Below are positions 19,175 to 27,663 of a stretch of DNA of 35,714 bases, piece after piece. The DNA comes from Salinivibrio socompensis S35 (lineage in GTDB: Bacteria > Pseudomonadota > Gammaproteobacteria > Enterobacterales > Vibrionaceae). The position numbers and the translations under genes are program-made. Every line of letters starts with the position of its first letter. Position 1 is the stretch's first letter. Below the pieces are notes generated by a model. That model worked only from the letters and a program-made list of their open reading frames with translations, searched no databases and was not told the origin of the DNA. The DNA lies in the NCBI RefSeq assembly GCF_000513715.1, contig NZ_AQOD01000036.1, positions 6,433 through 42,146 of the forward strand, given 5' to 3'.

Positions 19175-19189
19175 TGTAATACTATTACA
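19175..19189. promoter_or_regulatory. Small dyad and possible extended -10 upstream of pfkA
   Basis: tgtaat-act-attaca has perfect six-base arms (19175-19180, 19184-19189). The left half also reads as an extended -10 (tgtaatact). No convincing -35 was found. It lies about 110 bases before the pfkA ATG. Confidence 0.3.
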
Positions 19190-19300
19190 GAAGTAGGAAA
19201 ATTACACTTTAAGCAAGCGTCATTGCGGGTTCACTGGGGCAAGCAGGTTGCCATTTCCGCAATCGGCACGAAATAAGTGACGAACAGTCAGAGGGTAACC

Positions 19301-20284
19301 ATGGTTAGAAAAATTGGTGTTTTGACCAGTGGCGGTGATGCGCCAGGTATGAACGCAGCGATTCGCGGTGTTGTTCGCAGCGCATTGAGCGAAGGATTAG
19401 AAGTTTACGGGATTTATGACGGCTTTCTTGGCTTGCACCAAAACCGTATCGAACGCCTAAACCGAACAAGCGTGTCTGACGTGATTAACCGCGGCGGGAC
19501 TTTTCTAGGTTCAGCTCGCTTCCCCGAGTTTGCTGACGAAAAAGTCCGTGAGCAAGCCATCCAAAATTTAAAAATGCACGGCATTGATGCACTGGTGGTG
19601 ATCGGTGGTGACGGATCGTTCATGGGCGCGAAAAAACTGACTGAGATGGGCTACCCTTGCATTGGCCTACCAGGCACCATTGATAACGACGTGGCCGGTA
19701 CCGACTATACCATTGGGTATATGACCGCGATGAATACCGTGATCGACGCTATCGACCGTTTGCGTGATACCTCATCGTCGCACCAGCGGATCTCAATTGT
19801 TGAAGTCATGGGGCGCCACTGTGGTGATCTTACGCTGATGGCATCAATTGCAGGTGGCTGTGAATACATCATTACGCCGGAAGTGGGTCTGGATAAAGAC
19901 AAGCTCCTTGCGAAAGTCAAAGAAGGCATTTATAAGGGCAAAAAGCACGCCATTGTCGCGATCACTGAGCTGATGACCGATGCCAATGAACTGGCGAAGT
20001 TTATTGAAACCGAAACTGGCCGCGAAACGCGTGCTACCATCCTAGGCCACATTCAACGTGGTGGGCAACCCGGTGCGTTCGACCGTATCCTTGCCTCTCG
20101 GATGGGTGCCTATGCGGTCGATCTACTGCAAAGCGGCGAAGGCGGACGTTGTGTCGGGATTCAGAATGACAAAATGGTTCACCACGACATCACTGATGCG
20201 ATTGAGAACATGAAACGTCCATTTCGTGATGACCTTTACAAAGTGGCAGAAAGCTTTTCTAAGTCGCTCGCAATATCGCGCTGA
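19301..20284 (+). CDS. pfkA: 6-phosphofructokinase I (3' end probably extended by a one-base error)
   Basis: PfkA phosphorylates fructose 6-phosphate with ATP, the committed step of glycolysis. ATG 19301 has an agaggg site and gives [22 protein letters not shown] as in E. coli; an upstream GTG at 19277 is less likely. ATP-binding GGDGS is at 102-106, the catalytic TIDND at 126-130, and MGRHCGDL near 170. As written it has 327 residues ending [10 protein letters not shown]. Adding one A to the aaa at 20250-20252 gives the ending AEKLF, stop at 20260-20262, and 320 residues, exactly the E. coli length and type of end. The true stop is therefore probably at 20262. Confidence 0.96.
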   Translation: MVRKIGVLTSGGDAPGMNAAIRGVVRSALSEGLEVYGIYDGFLGLHQNRIERLNRTSVSDVINRGGTFLGSARFPEFADEKVREQAIQNLKMHGIDALVVIGGDGSFMGAKKLTEMGYPCIGLPGTIDNDVAGTDYTIGYMTAMNTVIDAIDRLRDTSSSHQRISIVEVMGRHCGDLTLMASIAGGCEYIITPEVGLDKDKLLAKVKEGIYKGKKHAIVAITELMTDANELAKFIETETGRETRATILGHIQRGGQPGAFDRILASRMGAYAVDLLQSGEGGRCVGIQNDKMVHHDITDAIENMKRPFRDDLYKVAESFSKSLAISR

Positions 20285-20300
20285 ATCGCGCATAGCAATC

Positions 20301-20330
20301 AAAAAACGGAACCTCGCGGTTCCGTTTTTT
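20301..20330. terminator. Bidirectional terminator between pfkA and cysE
   Basis: A 13-base perfect stem (20301-20313 aaaaaacggaacc; 20318-20330 ggttccgtttttt) closes a tcgc loop, with A/T-rich ends on both sides. It serves the convergent genes pfkA and cysE. Confidence 0.93.
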
Positions 20331-20351
20331 TGTGTTTTGCCGTGACAGTGG

Positions 20352-21194
20352 TTAAATGCCGTCACCAGAGATAAAGGTTTTGTGTGAGCCGTTAAACTCT
20401 TGATCCATGTCCAATGAAGGCATTTGTGAGCTCGGACGTCCAACAATTTTCGCTGGCACGCCCGCGACTGTGGTGTGCGGCGGTACCGGATTGAGCACCA
20501 CGGAGCATGAGCCAATTTTCGCGCCCTCACCAATATCGATATTGCCAAGGATTTTAGCGCCTGCACCAATCATTACCCCCGTCCGGATTTTCGGATGGCG
20601 GTCGCCGCCCTCTTTACCGGTCCCCCCGAGGGTCACATCTTGCAGTATCGAAACATTGTCTTCGATGACAGCGGTTTCCCCGATCACGATGCCGGTGGCA
20701 TGGTCAAACATGATCCCTCGCCCGATACTGGCTGCCGGGTGAACATCCACTTGACTGGTCACTGAAATTTGGTTTTGTAAATACGTTGCCAGCTCATTCC
20801 GGCCTTGATGCCACAACCAGTTCGCTACGCGGAAACCTTGCAAGGCATGGAAGCCTTTTAGGTACAACAAAGGCGTGGAGTAAAGCTCTACTGCAGGATC
20901 TCGCTCTACCGTGGCACAGATATCATAGGCAGCGGATTCAGCCACCGAGGCGTCATGAGCGTAGACTTCTTCAATCACTTCTCGCACCGCCATCGATGGC
21001 ATCGACGGCGTGGATAATTTATTGGCCAAAATATAACTTAAGGCACTGGCGAGGTTATCGTGCTTGATAATCGTGGCATGGTAAAAGCTGGCCAACATGG
21101 GCTCACGCTCTGAGTGTTCGCGTGCTTCTTTTTTTACCGCTTGCCACACACGGTACTGCTGGCATTCTTTTCTGACCTGATTCACTGCCTTCAT
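20352..21194 (-). CDS. cysE: Serine O-acetyltransferase
   Basis: CysE acetylates serine with acetyl-CoA, the first step of cysteine synthesis, and is feedback-inhibited by cysteine. The N-terminal helical domain (EPMLASFYHATIIKHDNLASALSYILANKL) is followed by the left-handed beta-helix of hexapeptide repeats (VDVHPAASIGRGIMFDHATGIVIGETAVI, GDRHPKIRTGVMIGAGAKILGNI). The C-terminal tail ends SGDGI, matching E. coli GDGI. The start is uncertain: ATG 21194 gives 280 residues, and codons at 21209 and 21215 give 285 and 287 (E. coli 273). It follows gpsA but behind a terminator-like hairpin, so it probably has its own promoter. Confidence 0.95.
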   Translation of the reverse strand: MKAVNQVRKECQQYRVWQAVKKEAREHSEREPMLASFYHATIIKHDNLASALSYILANKLSTPSMPSMAVREVIEEVYAHDASVAESAAYDICATVERDPAVELYSTPLLYLKGFHALQGFRVANWLWHQGRNELATYLQNQISVTSQVDVHPAASIGRGIMFDHATGIVIGETAVIEDNVSILQDVTLGGTGKEGGDRHPKIRTGVMIGAGAKILGNIDIGEGAKIGSCSVVLNPVPPHTTVAGVPAKIVGRPSSQMPSLDMDQEFNGSHKTFISGDGI

Positions 21195-21246
21195 CCTTAT
21201 CAAAATCATCGACAACGGAACGTTTCAACACCCAGCGCCAGTGTAT

Positions 21247-21278
21247 AAAAAAAACGCGCGGTTCTCATCCCGCGCGTT
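21247..21278 (-). terminator. Terminator between gpsA and cysE
   Basis: A ten-base perfect stem (21252-21261 with 21269-21278, aaacgcgcgg/ccgcgcgttt) closes a seven-base loop. Read on the minus strand it ends in eight T (complement of 21247-21254). It lies 26 bases past the gpsA stop and separates cysE from gpsA. Confidence 0.85.
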
Positions 21279-21304
21279 TATTTATAAGCGGATACACGTG
21301 GCCG

Positions 21305-22324
21305 CTATTCGGATTTTTTGTCGCGAGCCAGCAAATCTCGCGCAGCGTGATGCGCCAACTTACCTTGATATAGCACTTGATAGATTTGCTCCACAATCGG
21401 CATTTCAACCCCAGTGCGCTGCGCCAAGGCCCATACCTCTTTCGTATTGCGAAAGCCCTCAACCACTTGGCCGATATTATCCTGCGCGGCTTGTACACCG
21501 TCACCTTGGCCAAGTGCCAGCCCAAAGCGACGATTACGCGATTGATTATCGGTGCAGGTCAACACCAGATCGCCTAAACCGGCCATGCCCATAAAGGTCT
21601 CTCGCGATGCGCCTAGCGCTTCACCCAAGCGCGTCATCTCCGCTAAACCACGTGTAATCAAGGCCGTGCGCGCATTAGCACCAAATCCGATACCATCAGA
21701 AATCCCCGCGCCAATCGCAATCACATTTTTTACCGCGCCACCTAATTGCATGCCGATAAAATCATGATTGCCGTAAACGCGGAAGCTCTGCTGGCAATGA
21801 ATCGTCTCTTGCAAATCACGCACAAACTCAGGGTCAGGCGAGGACACGGAAATCGCGGTTGGCATACCGGCCGCTAACTCTTTGGCAAACGTTGGGCCAG
21901 AGAGTACCGCCAGCGAACGTGTGCCCCCTAACTGCTCACGGGCCACCTCTTGCAACAAGCGTCCTGTTTCTGGCTCTAGGCCTTTGGTGGCCCAGCAAAC
22001 CCGAGAATCCGCGCGTAAGTGTGGGCAAACTTGGCCGAGCACTTGGCCAAAGACGTGGCTCGGCACCACCAACAACAAATCACGACTCGCATTTACAGCC
22101 ACAGAAAGATCAGCACAAATCACCAGGGAGTCCGGAAAGGCGACACCGGGCAAAAAAGCCTCGTTGGCACGGTCAATTTCCAGCTGCGCAAGATGACTCG
22201 GATCGTGCCCCCATAACACAACGTTGGCACCATTTCTCGCCAATGATATCGCTAAGGCGGTGCCGTACGAGCCGGCCCCTAATACCACAATCGCGGCGTC
22301 TTGAGTGGGAGCAAGATCGGTCAT
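21305..22324 (-). CDS. gpsA: Glycerol-3-phosphate dehydrogenase [NAD(P)+]
   Basis: GpsA reduces dihydroxyacetone phosphate to sn-glycerol 3-phosphate for phospholipid synthesis. The 339-residue product (E. coli 339) has the nucleotide-binding GAGSYGTAL at 16-24, VPSHVFG near 88, GPTFAKELA near 143, catalytic Lys199 in [16 protein letters not shown], and [13 protein letters not shown]. It starts nine bases after the secB stop, so the two are co-transcribed as in E. coli. Confidence 0.97.
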   Translation of the reverse strand: MTDLAPTQDAAIVVLGAGSYGTALAISLARNGANVVLWGHDPSHLAQLEIDRANEAFLPGVAFPDSLVICADLSVAVNASRDLLLVVPSHVFGQVLGQVCPHLRADSRVCWATKGLEPETGRLLQEVAREQLGGTRSLAVLSGPTFAKELAAGMPTAISVSSPDPEFVRDLQETIHCQQSFRVYGNHDFIGMQLGGAVKNVIAIGAGISDGIGFGANARTALITRGLAEMTRLGEALGASRETFMGMAGLGDLVLTCTDNQSRNRRFGLALGQGDGVQAAQDNIGQVVEGFRNTKEVWALAQRTGVEMPIVEQIYQVLYQGKLAHHAARDLLARDKKSE

Positions 22325-22333
22325 GATGACTCC

Positions 22334-22810
22334 TTAGGCCTGCGCGTCTTCGCCAGACTTCTCATCCGCCTGTTGCTGCAAGTAGTTCATGAACAAGGCG
22401 TCAAAGTTAACGGGTGCAAGGTTTAGTTGTGGGAAGGTTCCTTTAACCACCAAGCTAGAAATGGTCTCACGTGCGTATGGGAACAGGATATTTGGGCAAA
22501 AAGCACCAAGACAGTGAGCTAACTGCGGCGCGTCCATACCGGTAACCGAGAAGATGCCGCCTTGTTGGACTTCGCACAAGAACGCGCTGCTCTCTTGGTT
22601 TTTCACTGTCACCGTCAAACGCAGGACAACCTCGTAAATGCCTTCACCTAGCTCGCGGCTTTGCGTGTCTAAATCCAAGTTAACGTCAGGCGCCCAATCT
22701 TGCTGAAAAACGTCTGGTGAATTTGGCGCCTCAAAAGACACGTCTTTGAGAAAAACGCGCTGGATAGCAAAGTTTTGCTCGGCTTGTTGGTTGTTTTCTG
22801 CTTCAGCCAT
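22334..22810 (-). CDS. secB: Protein-export chaperone SecB
   Basis: SecB is a tetrameric cytoplasmic chaperone that keeps preproteins unfolded and hands them to SecA. The 158-residue product (E. coli 155) contains the hallmark [22 protein letters not shown] near 14 and the conserved [13 protein letters not shown]-like stretch ([16 protein letters not shown]) near 107. The C-terminus is acidic and lacks an obvious zinc motif, as is normal for SecB. gpsA follows after nine bases. In E. coli grxC lies between yibN and secB; here only 96 non-coding bases separate them. Confidence 0.97.
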   Translation of the reverse strand: MAEAENNQQAEQNFAIQRVFLKDVSFEAPNSPDVFQQDWAPDVNLDLDTQSRELGEGIYEVVLRLTVTVKNQESSAFLCEVQQGGIFSVTGMDAPQLAHCLGAFCPNILFPYARETISSLVVKGTFPQLNLAPVNFDALFMNYLQQQADEKSGEDAQA

Positions 22811-22906
22811 GGTGGTTCGTCCTTTCTAAATAGTTGCTTATGTGCCGGGCACAGTAAAAAATGCGAGCCACCGCGTCATGCAGTCGCTCGAGATTTGAGT
22901 GAGGGA

Positions 22907-23368
22907 TCACTTTTTCTTTTTGCTTTTGCCTTTACCGCTTTTGGCGCGGACAAGCGGCATTTTGGCATCGTTCCACGAGGTCAAGCCATCTTTGAGCACA
23001 TTCACAGACTCAAAGCCCGCTTTAGCCAGCTGGTTGGCGCTATCAGCCGCGGTTTGACCCGTCTTGCATACTACGATGATGGGGTCAGTTTTATGTTTTT
23101 CAAGTTCGCCGAACGAGTGCGCTTTAATTTCACTGGGCAATACGTTAATTGCTCCCGTGATATGACCCGCACGAAACTCGTCATGGCTGCGAATATCAAC
23201 AAACACGCCATTTTCACGGTTATTAAGAATCGCGGCATCGTTTGGCGTAACCACTTTGTAAGCGGCGGTTTTCTGTTTGATTAATGACATCAATAAGGCG
23301 GCAACTAAGCCAACCCATACCAGTGCCATAATCATGTTGTTGGAGACAAAATCGATATATTCCTGCAT
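22907..23368 (-). CDS. yibN: Membrane-anchored rhodanese-like protein (YibN type)
   Basis: The 153-residue product has one N-terminal membrane helix (about 8-30, NMIMALVWVGLVAALLMSL) and a rhodanese domain. Its active-site loop Val-Val-Cys-Lys-Thr-Gly-Gln-Thr keeps the catalytic Cys that E. coli YibN, as I remember it, lacks in that position. ATG 23368 is chosen for its aaagg site and for MQEYIDFV, matching YibN (MQEIMQFV); longer frames are not supported. The tail is very basic (KSGKGKSKKKK). Its role, perhaps sulfur transfer or membrane insertion, is not known from sequence. It is upstream of secB-gpsA as in E. coli. Confidence 0.9.
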   Translation of the reverse strand: MQEYIDFVSNNMIMALVWVGLVAALLMSLIKQKTAAYKVVTPNDAAILNNRENGVFVDIRSHDEFRAGHITGAINVLPSEIKAHSFGELEKHKTDPIIVVCKTGQTAADSANQLAKAGFESVNVLKDGLTSWNDAKMPLVRAKSGKGKSKKKK

Positions 23369-23703
23369 AACCTTTGCTCTATACTGCTTGTTTGTCCCGC
23401 GTGGCGAGAGTCCATCAAGGGGTGAAAATGGTGTCGAGTATAACCTGCTCGCCAAGGTTTTAAAGCCTGCCAAGACGAAATCGCGTGCTTGCTCACTCGT
23501 CGTGTTCGATCAACGATTTTTCTCCCTCCTCAATAAGTTGAAAAGAAAGAAGGTTTCATCAATCGCAGACATCGAGTGAAGCCATTCGCGTATACCGACA
23601 ATCTTCGCCATAATGAGGGGAGTCAAGGGTAGAAGGCAAGTCATGCAACCCTTGCTGGTTACTTGTCAGCTGGAATAATTGATCTTAGCCTACGTATCCT
23701 TGC

Positions 23704-23718
23704 GTAAAATGTTGTAAA
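23704..23718 (+). promoter_or_regulatory. CpxR-type box upstream of gpmM-envC
   Basis: gtaaa (23704-23708), five bases, gtaaa (23714-23718) match the CpxR consensus GTAAA-N5-GTAAA exactly, pointing toward gpmM. The same stretch is framed by a perfect dyad tgcgtaa (23701-23707) and ttacgca (23720-23726). It lies about 130 bases upstream of the gpmM ATG. Binding is inferred, not shown. Confidence 0.55.
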
Positions 23719-23733
23719 ATTACGCACACTGCA

Positions 23734-23781
23734 CCACTGAGGCCTGATGCTAGCAACCAATCTGGCACCAAGCCTCAGTGG
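23734..23781 (+). repeat. Ten-base inverted repeat in the gpmM leader
   Basis: ccactgaggc (23734-23743) and gcctcagtgg (23772-23781) are exact reverse complements around a 28-base loop. No T-run follows, so it is not an ordinary terminator. If transcribed it would form a stable stem 68 bases before the gpmM ATG. Confidence 0.6.
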
Positions 23782-23792
23782 CTGCTCCATGA

Positions 23793-23822
23793 CATCCAAT
23801 GTCAGTGGCATCCAATGTCAGT
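23793..23822 (+). repeat. 14-base tandem direct repeat before gpmM
   Basis: catccaatgtcagt occurs at 23793-23806 and again at 23809-23822, a 16-base period. It ends 27 bases before the gpmM ATG, within the 5' leader. It may be a slippage duplication or paired sites. Confidence 0.7.
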
Positions 23823-23849
23823 CTTTAGCGTGAATTAAGAGGACGTAAT

Positions 23850-25387
23850 ATGTCTGCGAAAAAACCACTTGCACTGGTGATTCTCGATGGCTGGGGCTAT
23901 CGTGACCCACAAAGCGATAACGCCATCACCAATGCTAACACACCGGTTATCGACAGCCTGATGGCCGACAACAGCACCTTGATTTCAGCATCCGGCTTTG
24001 ACGTTGGCCTGCCTGATGGGCAGATGGGTAACTCAGAAGTCGGCCATGTTAATATCGGGGCAGGTCGCGTGGTGTATCAGGAACTCACCCGTATCACCAA
24101 ATCCATCGCCGATGGCGAGTTCAACCAGACCCCTGCGCTCGCTGCTGCGGTCGATAAAGCGGTTGATAAAGGCAAAGCGGTTCATATCATGGGCCTGATG
24201 TCCCCAGGTGGCGTCCATAGCATGAAGATCACATTGCTGCTATGGTTGAATTGGCCGCTGAGCGCGGTGCTGATCAAATCTATCTGCACTGTTTCTTGGA
24301 TGGCCGTGATACGCCACCGCGTAGCGCAAAAGCATCGCTTGAGCGTTTTGACGCGCTTTTTGCCAAGCTGGGTAAAGGACGTACCGCCTCACTGGTGGGT
24401 CGCTACTATGCAATGGACCGTGACAACAACTGGGATCGCGTAGAGCGAGCGTACGATTTGCTGACCTTGGCACAAGGCGCGCATAGCGCCACCAATGCGG
24501 TCGAAGGACTTGAAGCGGCGTATGCACGTGAAGAAAATGATGAGTTTGTCGCCCCGACAGCGATTTATCGTGATGGTGACAACAAAGCAACCATCAACGA
24601 CGGTGACGCCGTTGTTTTCATGAACTTCCGTGCCGACCGCGCGCGTGAAATGACTCGTGCCTTTATGCCTGAGTTTGATGGCTTTGAGCGTAAGAAGTAT
24701 GCCGAGCTGTCCGACTTTGTGATGCTGACCGAATACGCAGCCGATATCGACACCACGGTGGCCTTCCCACCGACAAGCCTGTCTAACACCTTGGGTGAGT
24801 GGCTATCGAAAAACGGTAAAACCCAGCTACGTATCTCAGAAACGGAAAAATACGCACACGTCACCTTCTTCTTCAATGGTGGCATGGAAACCGTGTTTGA
24901 CGGCGAAGAGCGCTCTTTGGTTGCGTCGCCCAAAGTGGCTACCTACGACCTGCAACCAGAAATGAGCTCTGAAGAGCTGACGGACAAACTGGTCGATGCT
25001 ATCAAGTCTGGCAAGTTCGACATGATCATCTGTAACTACCCGAACGGTGACATGGTTGGCCACACAGGCATTTATGACGCCGCCGTCCAAGCCTGTGAAG
25101 CCGTCGATGGCTGCATCGGTCGTGTGCTGGAAGCCATTAAAGAAGTGGATGGTCAAATGCTGATCACCGCCGACCACGGTAACGCCGAAATGATGGTTAA
25201 CCAGGAAACCGGTGGTGCATACACCGCACACACTAACTTGCCCGTACCGCTGATGTATGTCGGTAGCAAGCCGGTGATCTTGAAAGATGGCGGTAAGCTG
25301 TCTGATCTCGCACCGACTATGTTAGCGCTATCTGATATGCCGATTCCTGAAGAGATGACTGGCAAGCCTCTGTTCGATCTGAAATAA
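23850..25387 (+). CDS. gpmM: 2,3-bisphosphoglycerate-independent phosphoglycerate mutase (one-base frameshift in this sequence)
   Basis: GpmM interconverts 3- and 2-phosphoglycerate using two Mn ions and a phosphoserine intermediate. ATG 23850 gives [14 protein letters not shown], with the metal Asp, and catalytic Ser62 in [16 protein letters not shown]. The frame as written ends at 24443. Adding one c in the agcatg at about 24218-24221 restores [22 protein letters not shown] and joins the downstream frame ([18 protein letters not shown]), giving 512 residues (E. coli 514). The second frame's first Met at 24242 is internal, not a start. envC follows after seven bases. Confidence 0.95.
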
Positions 25388-25394
25388 TCGCTCC

Positions 25395-26525
25395 ATGCGG
25401 GAGAAACGAACACGCCTAGGTCAAACCCTCCGCGCCAGTGCCTTATGCACTGGCGTTTTTCTGTGCCTATTCACTGGCCCTGTGCACGCGAACTCACAGC
25501 TTGAAGGGGTGAGTGATGAAATTGCTCGCCAACAATCACAGCTGGCTGAACACAATAAAAAACTCAATGCGCTTCAGCGTGACTTAAAACTCCAATCTAA
25601 ACGCATTGACACCTTATCGAAGCGGATCCGCCAAGCACAAGCTAGCCTGCAAGAAACGGACACCGAAATCACCCAGCTGACACGCCAACAAGCGCGATTA
25701 AAGCAGGAAATGATCGCCCAACAAGCCCAGTTGAGCGAGCTTATCGACGCGCAATATCGTCAAGGCAAACACGACCAACTCAAACGATTGCTCAGCCAAG
25801 AATCACCGGCCACGCTTGATCGATTAACACGCTATGCCGAAATCGTCGCAGGCACCATGCAACAGACGATTGAATCACTCGCCGCTACCCGTACCGATTA
25901 TCAGCTCACCGCCCACCAGCTAAAACAGCAACGGGACAAACAAACCCAGCTTGTGGCAGAGTTAACCGATAAAAAACAAGCCCTTGAGAACGAGCAAAAC
26001 ACGCAAAGCCAAACAGCGAAACAAATTCGTACCAAGATTGCCAGCGACAGCGCGTATTTAGCCGAGCTCAAAACCAACAAGCAGCGCTTGCAAGAACAAA
26101 TTGCCGAAGCGGCGCGACGTGCGCAGGTAAACATGGCGGGCATTAGTCACGCCAAAGGCAAACTCACTTGGCCCACCCAAGGTAACCTCGTGCATCGCTT
26201 TGGGGAACGCCAATCGGGCGAAGTGACTTGGAACGGTATCGTCATCGACGCCAAACGGGGAACGGAAGTCAAAGCCGCTCATGCGGGGAAAGTGGTGTTA
26301 TCAAGCTGGCTACGTGGCTATGGGCTTTTGATTGCTGTTGACCATGGTAAAGGAGATATGAGCCTGTACGGTTATAACCAGGCATTACTTAAAGACGTTG
26401 GCGACACAGTCACTGCGGGTGAGCCCATCGCATTAGTCGGCGACAGTGGCGGACAATCAACCCCATCACTGTATTTCGAGATTCGCCGCAAAGGCAACAC
26501 CATCAACCCGATCCCATGGCCTTGA
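25395..26525 (+). CDS. envC: Murein hydrolase activator EnvC
   Basis: EnvC is a periplasmic factor recruited by FtsEX that activates amidases AmiA and AmiB at the septum. The 376-residue product has a signal peptide (about 1-32, ending VHANS), a long coiled coil (about 35-240, rich in Gln, Lys and Leu), and a C-terminal LytM/M23 domain. That domain is degenerate: where active peptidases have His-x-x-x-Asp, this has WNGIVIDAKRG, and the later H-x-H position reads LYFEIRR. It should therefore bind but not cut, as known for EnvC. It lies seven bases after gpmM with no separate promoter seen. It is shorter than E. coli EnvC (419). Confidence 0.93.
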   Translation: MREKRTRLGQTLRASALCTGVFLCLFTGPVHANSQLEGVSDEIARQQSQLAEHNKKLNALQRDLKLQSKRIDTLSKRIRQAQASLQETDTEITQLTRQQARLKQEMIAQQAQLSELIDAQYRQGKHDQLKRLLSQESPATLDRLTRYAEIVAGTMQQTIESLAATRTDYQLTAHQLKQQRDKQTQLVAELTDKKQALENEQNTQSQTAKQIRTKIASDSAYLAELKTNKQRLQEQIAEAARRAQVNMAGISHAKGKLTWPTQGNLVHRFGERQSGEVTWNGIVIDAKRGTEVKAAHAGKVVLSSWLRGYGLLIAVDHGKGDMSLYGYNQALLKDVGDTVTAGEPIALVGDSGGQSTPSLYFEIRRKGNTINPIPWP

Positions 26526-26546
26526 TAAATAACGTCGAATACGATC

Positions 26547-26571
26547 AAAAACGCCTACCCAACGGTAGGCG
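26547..26571. terminator. Terminator between envC and tdh
   Basis: An eight-base stem (26552-26559 cgcctacc; 26564-26571 ggtaggcg) closes a four-base loop. On the minus strand it is followed by five T (complement of 26547-26551), a good end for tdh. On the plus strand the tail (cttgtcttt) is weaker but may still serve envC. Confidence 0.8.
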
Positions 26572-26615
26572 CTTGTCTTTCTGACGTAGTAGATAAGTCT
26601 GACGCTGCAGATAAG

Positions 26616-27659
26616 TTAGCTCTGCCAATCGAGGATCACCTTGCCAGATAGCCCTGAACACATCACCTCAAAGCCTTCTTGGAAGTCATCGACACGGTAG
26701 TGGTGAGTAATGATCGGCGTGAGATCTAAGCCTGACTGAATGAGCGATGCCATTTTGTACCAGGTTTCGAACATCTCACGGCCATAAATGCCTTTAATGA
26801 CTAGACCTTTGAAGATCACTTGGTTCCAATCAATGCCCATATCGGTTGGCGGAATACCTAATAAAGCAATGTTGCCACCATGGTTCATGGCGCCTAACAT
26901 ACTGTTAAAGGCAGCCGGCACACCTGACATTTCCATGCCAACATCAAAACCTTCGGTCATCCCAAGCTCCGCCATCACCGACTCTATCGCGGTATCGGCA
27001 ACATTCACGGCACGGGTGACACCCATTTTACGCGCCAGATCCAAACGGTACTCGTTAACATCGGTGATCACCACGTGTCTTGCCCCCACATGACGCGCGA
27101 CCGCCGCAGCCATAATACCAATCGGGCCTGCACCAGTAATCAGCACATCCTCGCCCACTAAATCAAACGAGAGTGCGGTATGCACGGCATTGCCAAATGG
27201 GTCAAAGATCGAGGCTAAATCGTCCGACACTTCTTCTGGAATTTTGAAGGCATTAAACGCCGGGATCACTAAATATTCTGCAAACGCCCCAGGGCGATTA
27301 ACGCCCACCCCTTCGGTGTTGCGACAAAGATGGGTGCGTCCGCCTCGGCAGTTACGGCAGTGCCCACAGGTAATATGGCCTTCGCCAGATACGCGATCAC
27401 CGATGGAGAAGCCTTTAACTTCTTGGCCGATTCCAACCACTTCACCCACATATTCGTGACCAACCACCATAGGAACCGGAATGGTGTTTTGCGACCATTC
27501 ATCCCACTTATAAATATGAACGTCGGTACCACAAATCGCGGTTTTACGAATTTTAATCAGCAGATCGTTATGCCCAAGCTCGGGCAGCTCCGCCTCCGTC
27601 ATCCAAATGCCCGGCTCCGCCTTTAGCTTCGCCAAGGCTTTCATGCTTGTTTGTGTCAT
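26616..27659 (-). CDS. tdh: L-threonine 3-dehydrogenase
   Basis: Tdh oxidises threonine to 2-amino-3-ketobutyrate with NAD+, and Kbl then cleaves the product. It has the zinc alcohol dehydrogenase layout: catalytic-zinc Cys in [16 protein letters not shown], structural-zinc cysteines in [18 protein letters not shown], and the NAD site [21 protein letters not shown] 27659 gives 347 residues and lies four bases after the kbl stop. ATG 27644 ([10 protein letters not shown]) corresponds to the E. coli start but has no ribosome site. The kbl-tdh order is conserved. Confidence 0.96.
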   Translation of the reverse strand: MTQTSMKALAKLKAEPGIWMTEAELPELGHNDLLIKIRKTAICGTDVHIYKWDEWSQNTIPVPMVVGHEYVGEVVGIGQEVKGFSIGDRVSGEGHITCGHCRNCRGGRTHLCRNTEGVGVNRPGAFAEYLVIPAFNAFKIPEEVSDDLASIFDPFGNAVHTALSFDLVGEDVLITGAGPIGIMAAAVARHVGARHVVITDVNEYRLDLARKMGVTRAVNVADTAIESVMAELGMTEGFDVGMEMSGVPAAFNSMLGAMNHGGNIALLGIPPTDMGIDWNQVIFKGLVIKGIYGREMFETWYKMASLIQSGLDLTPIITHHYRVDDFQEGFEVMCSGLSGKVILDWQS

Positions 27660-27663
27660 GCGA

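Larger units (their letters stand above)
23369..23849. other. 481-base divergent intergenic region, yibN to gpmM
   Basis: This is the only gene-free stretch over 300 bases. Its left part must carry the yibN promoter (minus strand); I see no clear elements there, and the frame 23277-23579 is a shadow. The right 150 bases are dense with structure: a CpxR-type box, a seven-base dyad around it, a ten-base inverted repeat and a 14-base direct repeat, each listed separately. No tRNA or recognisable small RNA was found. Confidence 0.6.

Noticed and set aside
23793-23822. CRISPR-like repeat
   Set aside because: Only two copies of 14 bases with a two-base gap, no spacers and no cas genes.
24242-25387. 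Independent gene starting at Met 24242
   Set aside because: It is the continuation of gpmM after a one-base deletion; the upstream fragment supplies the missing N-terminus and catalytic Ser.
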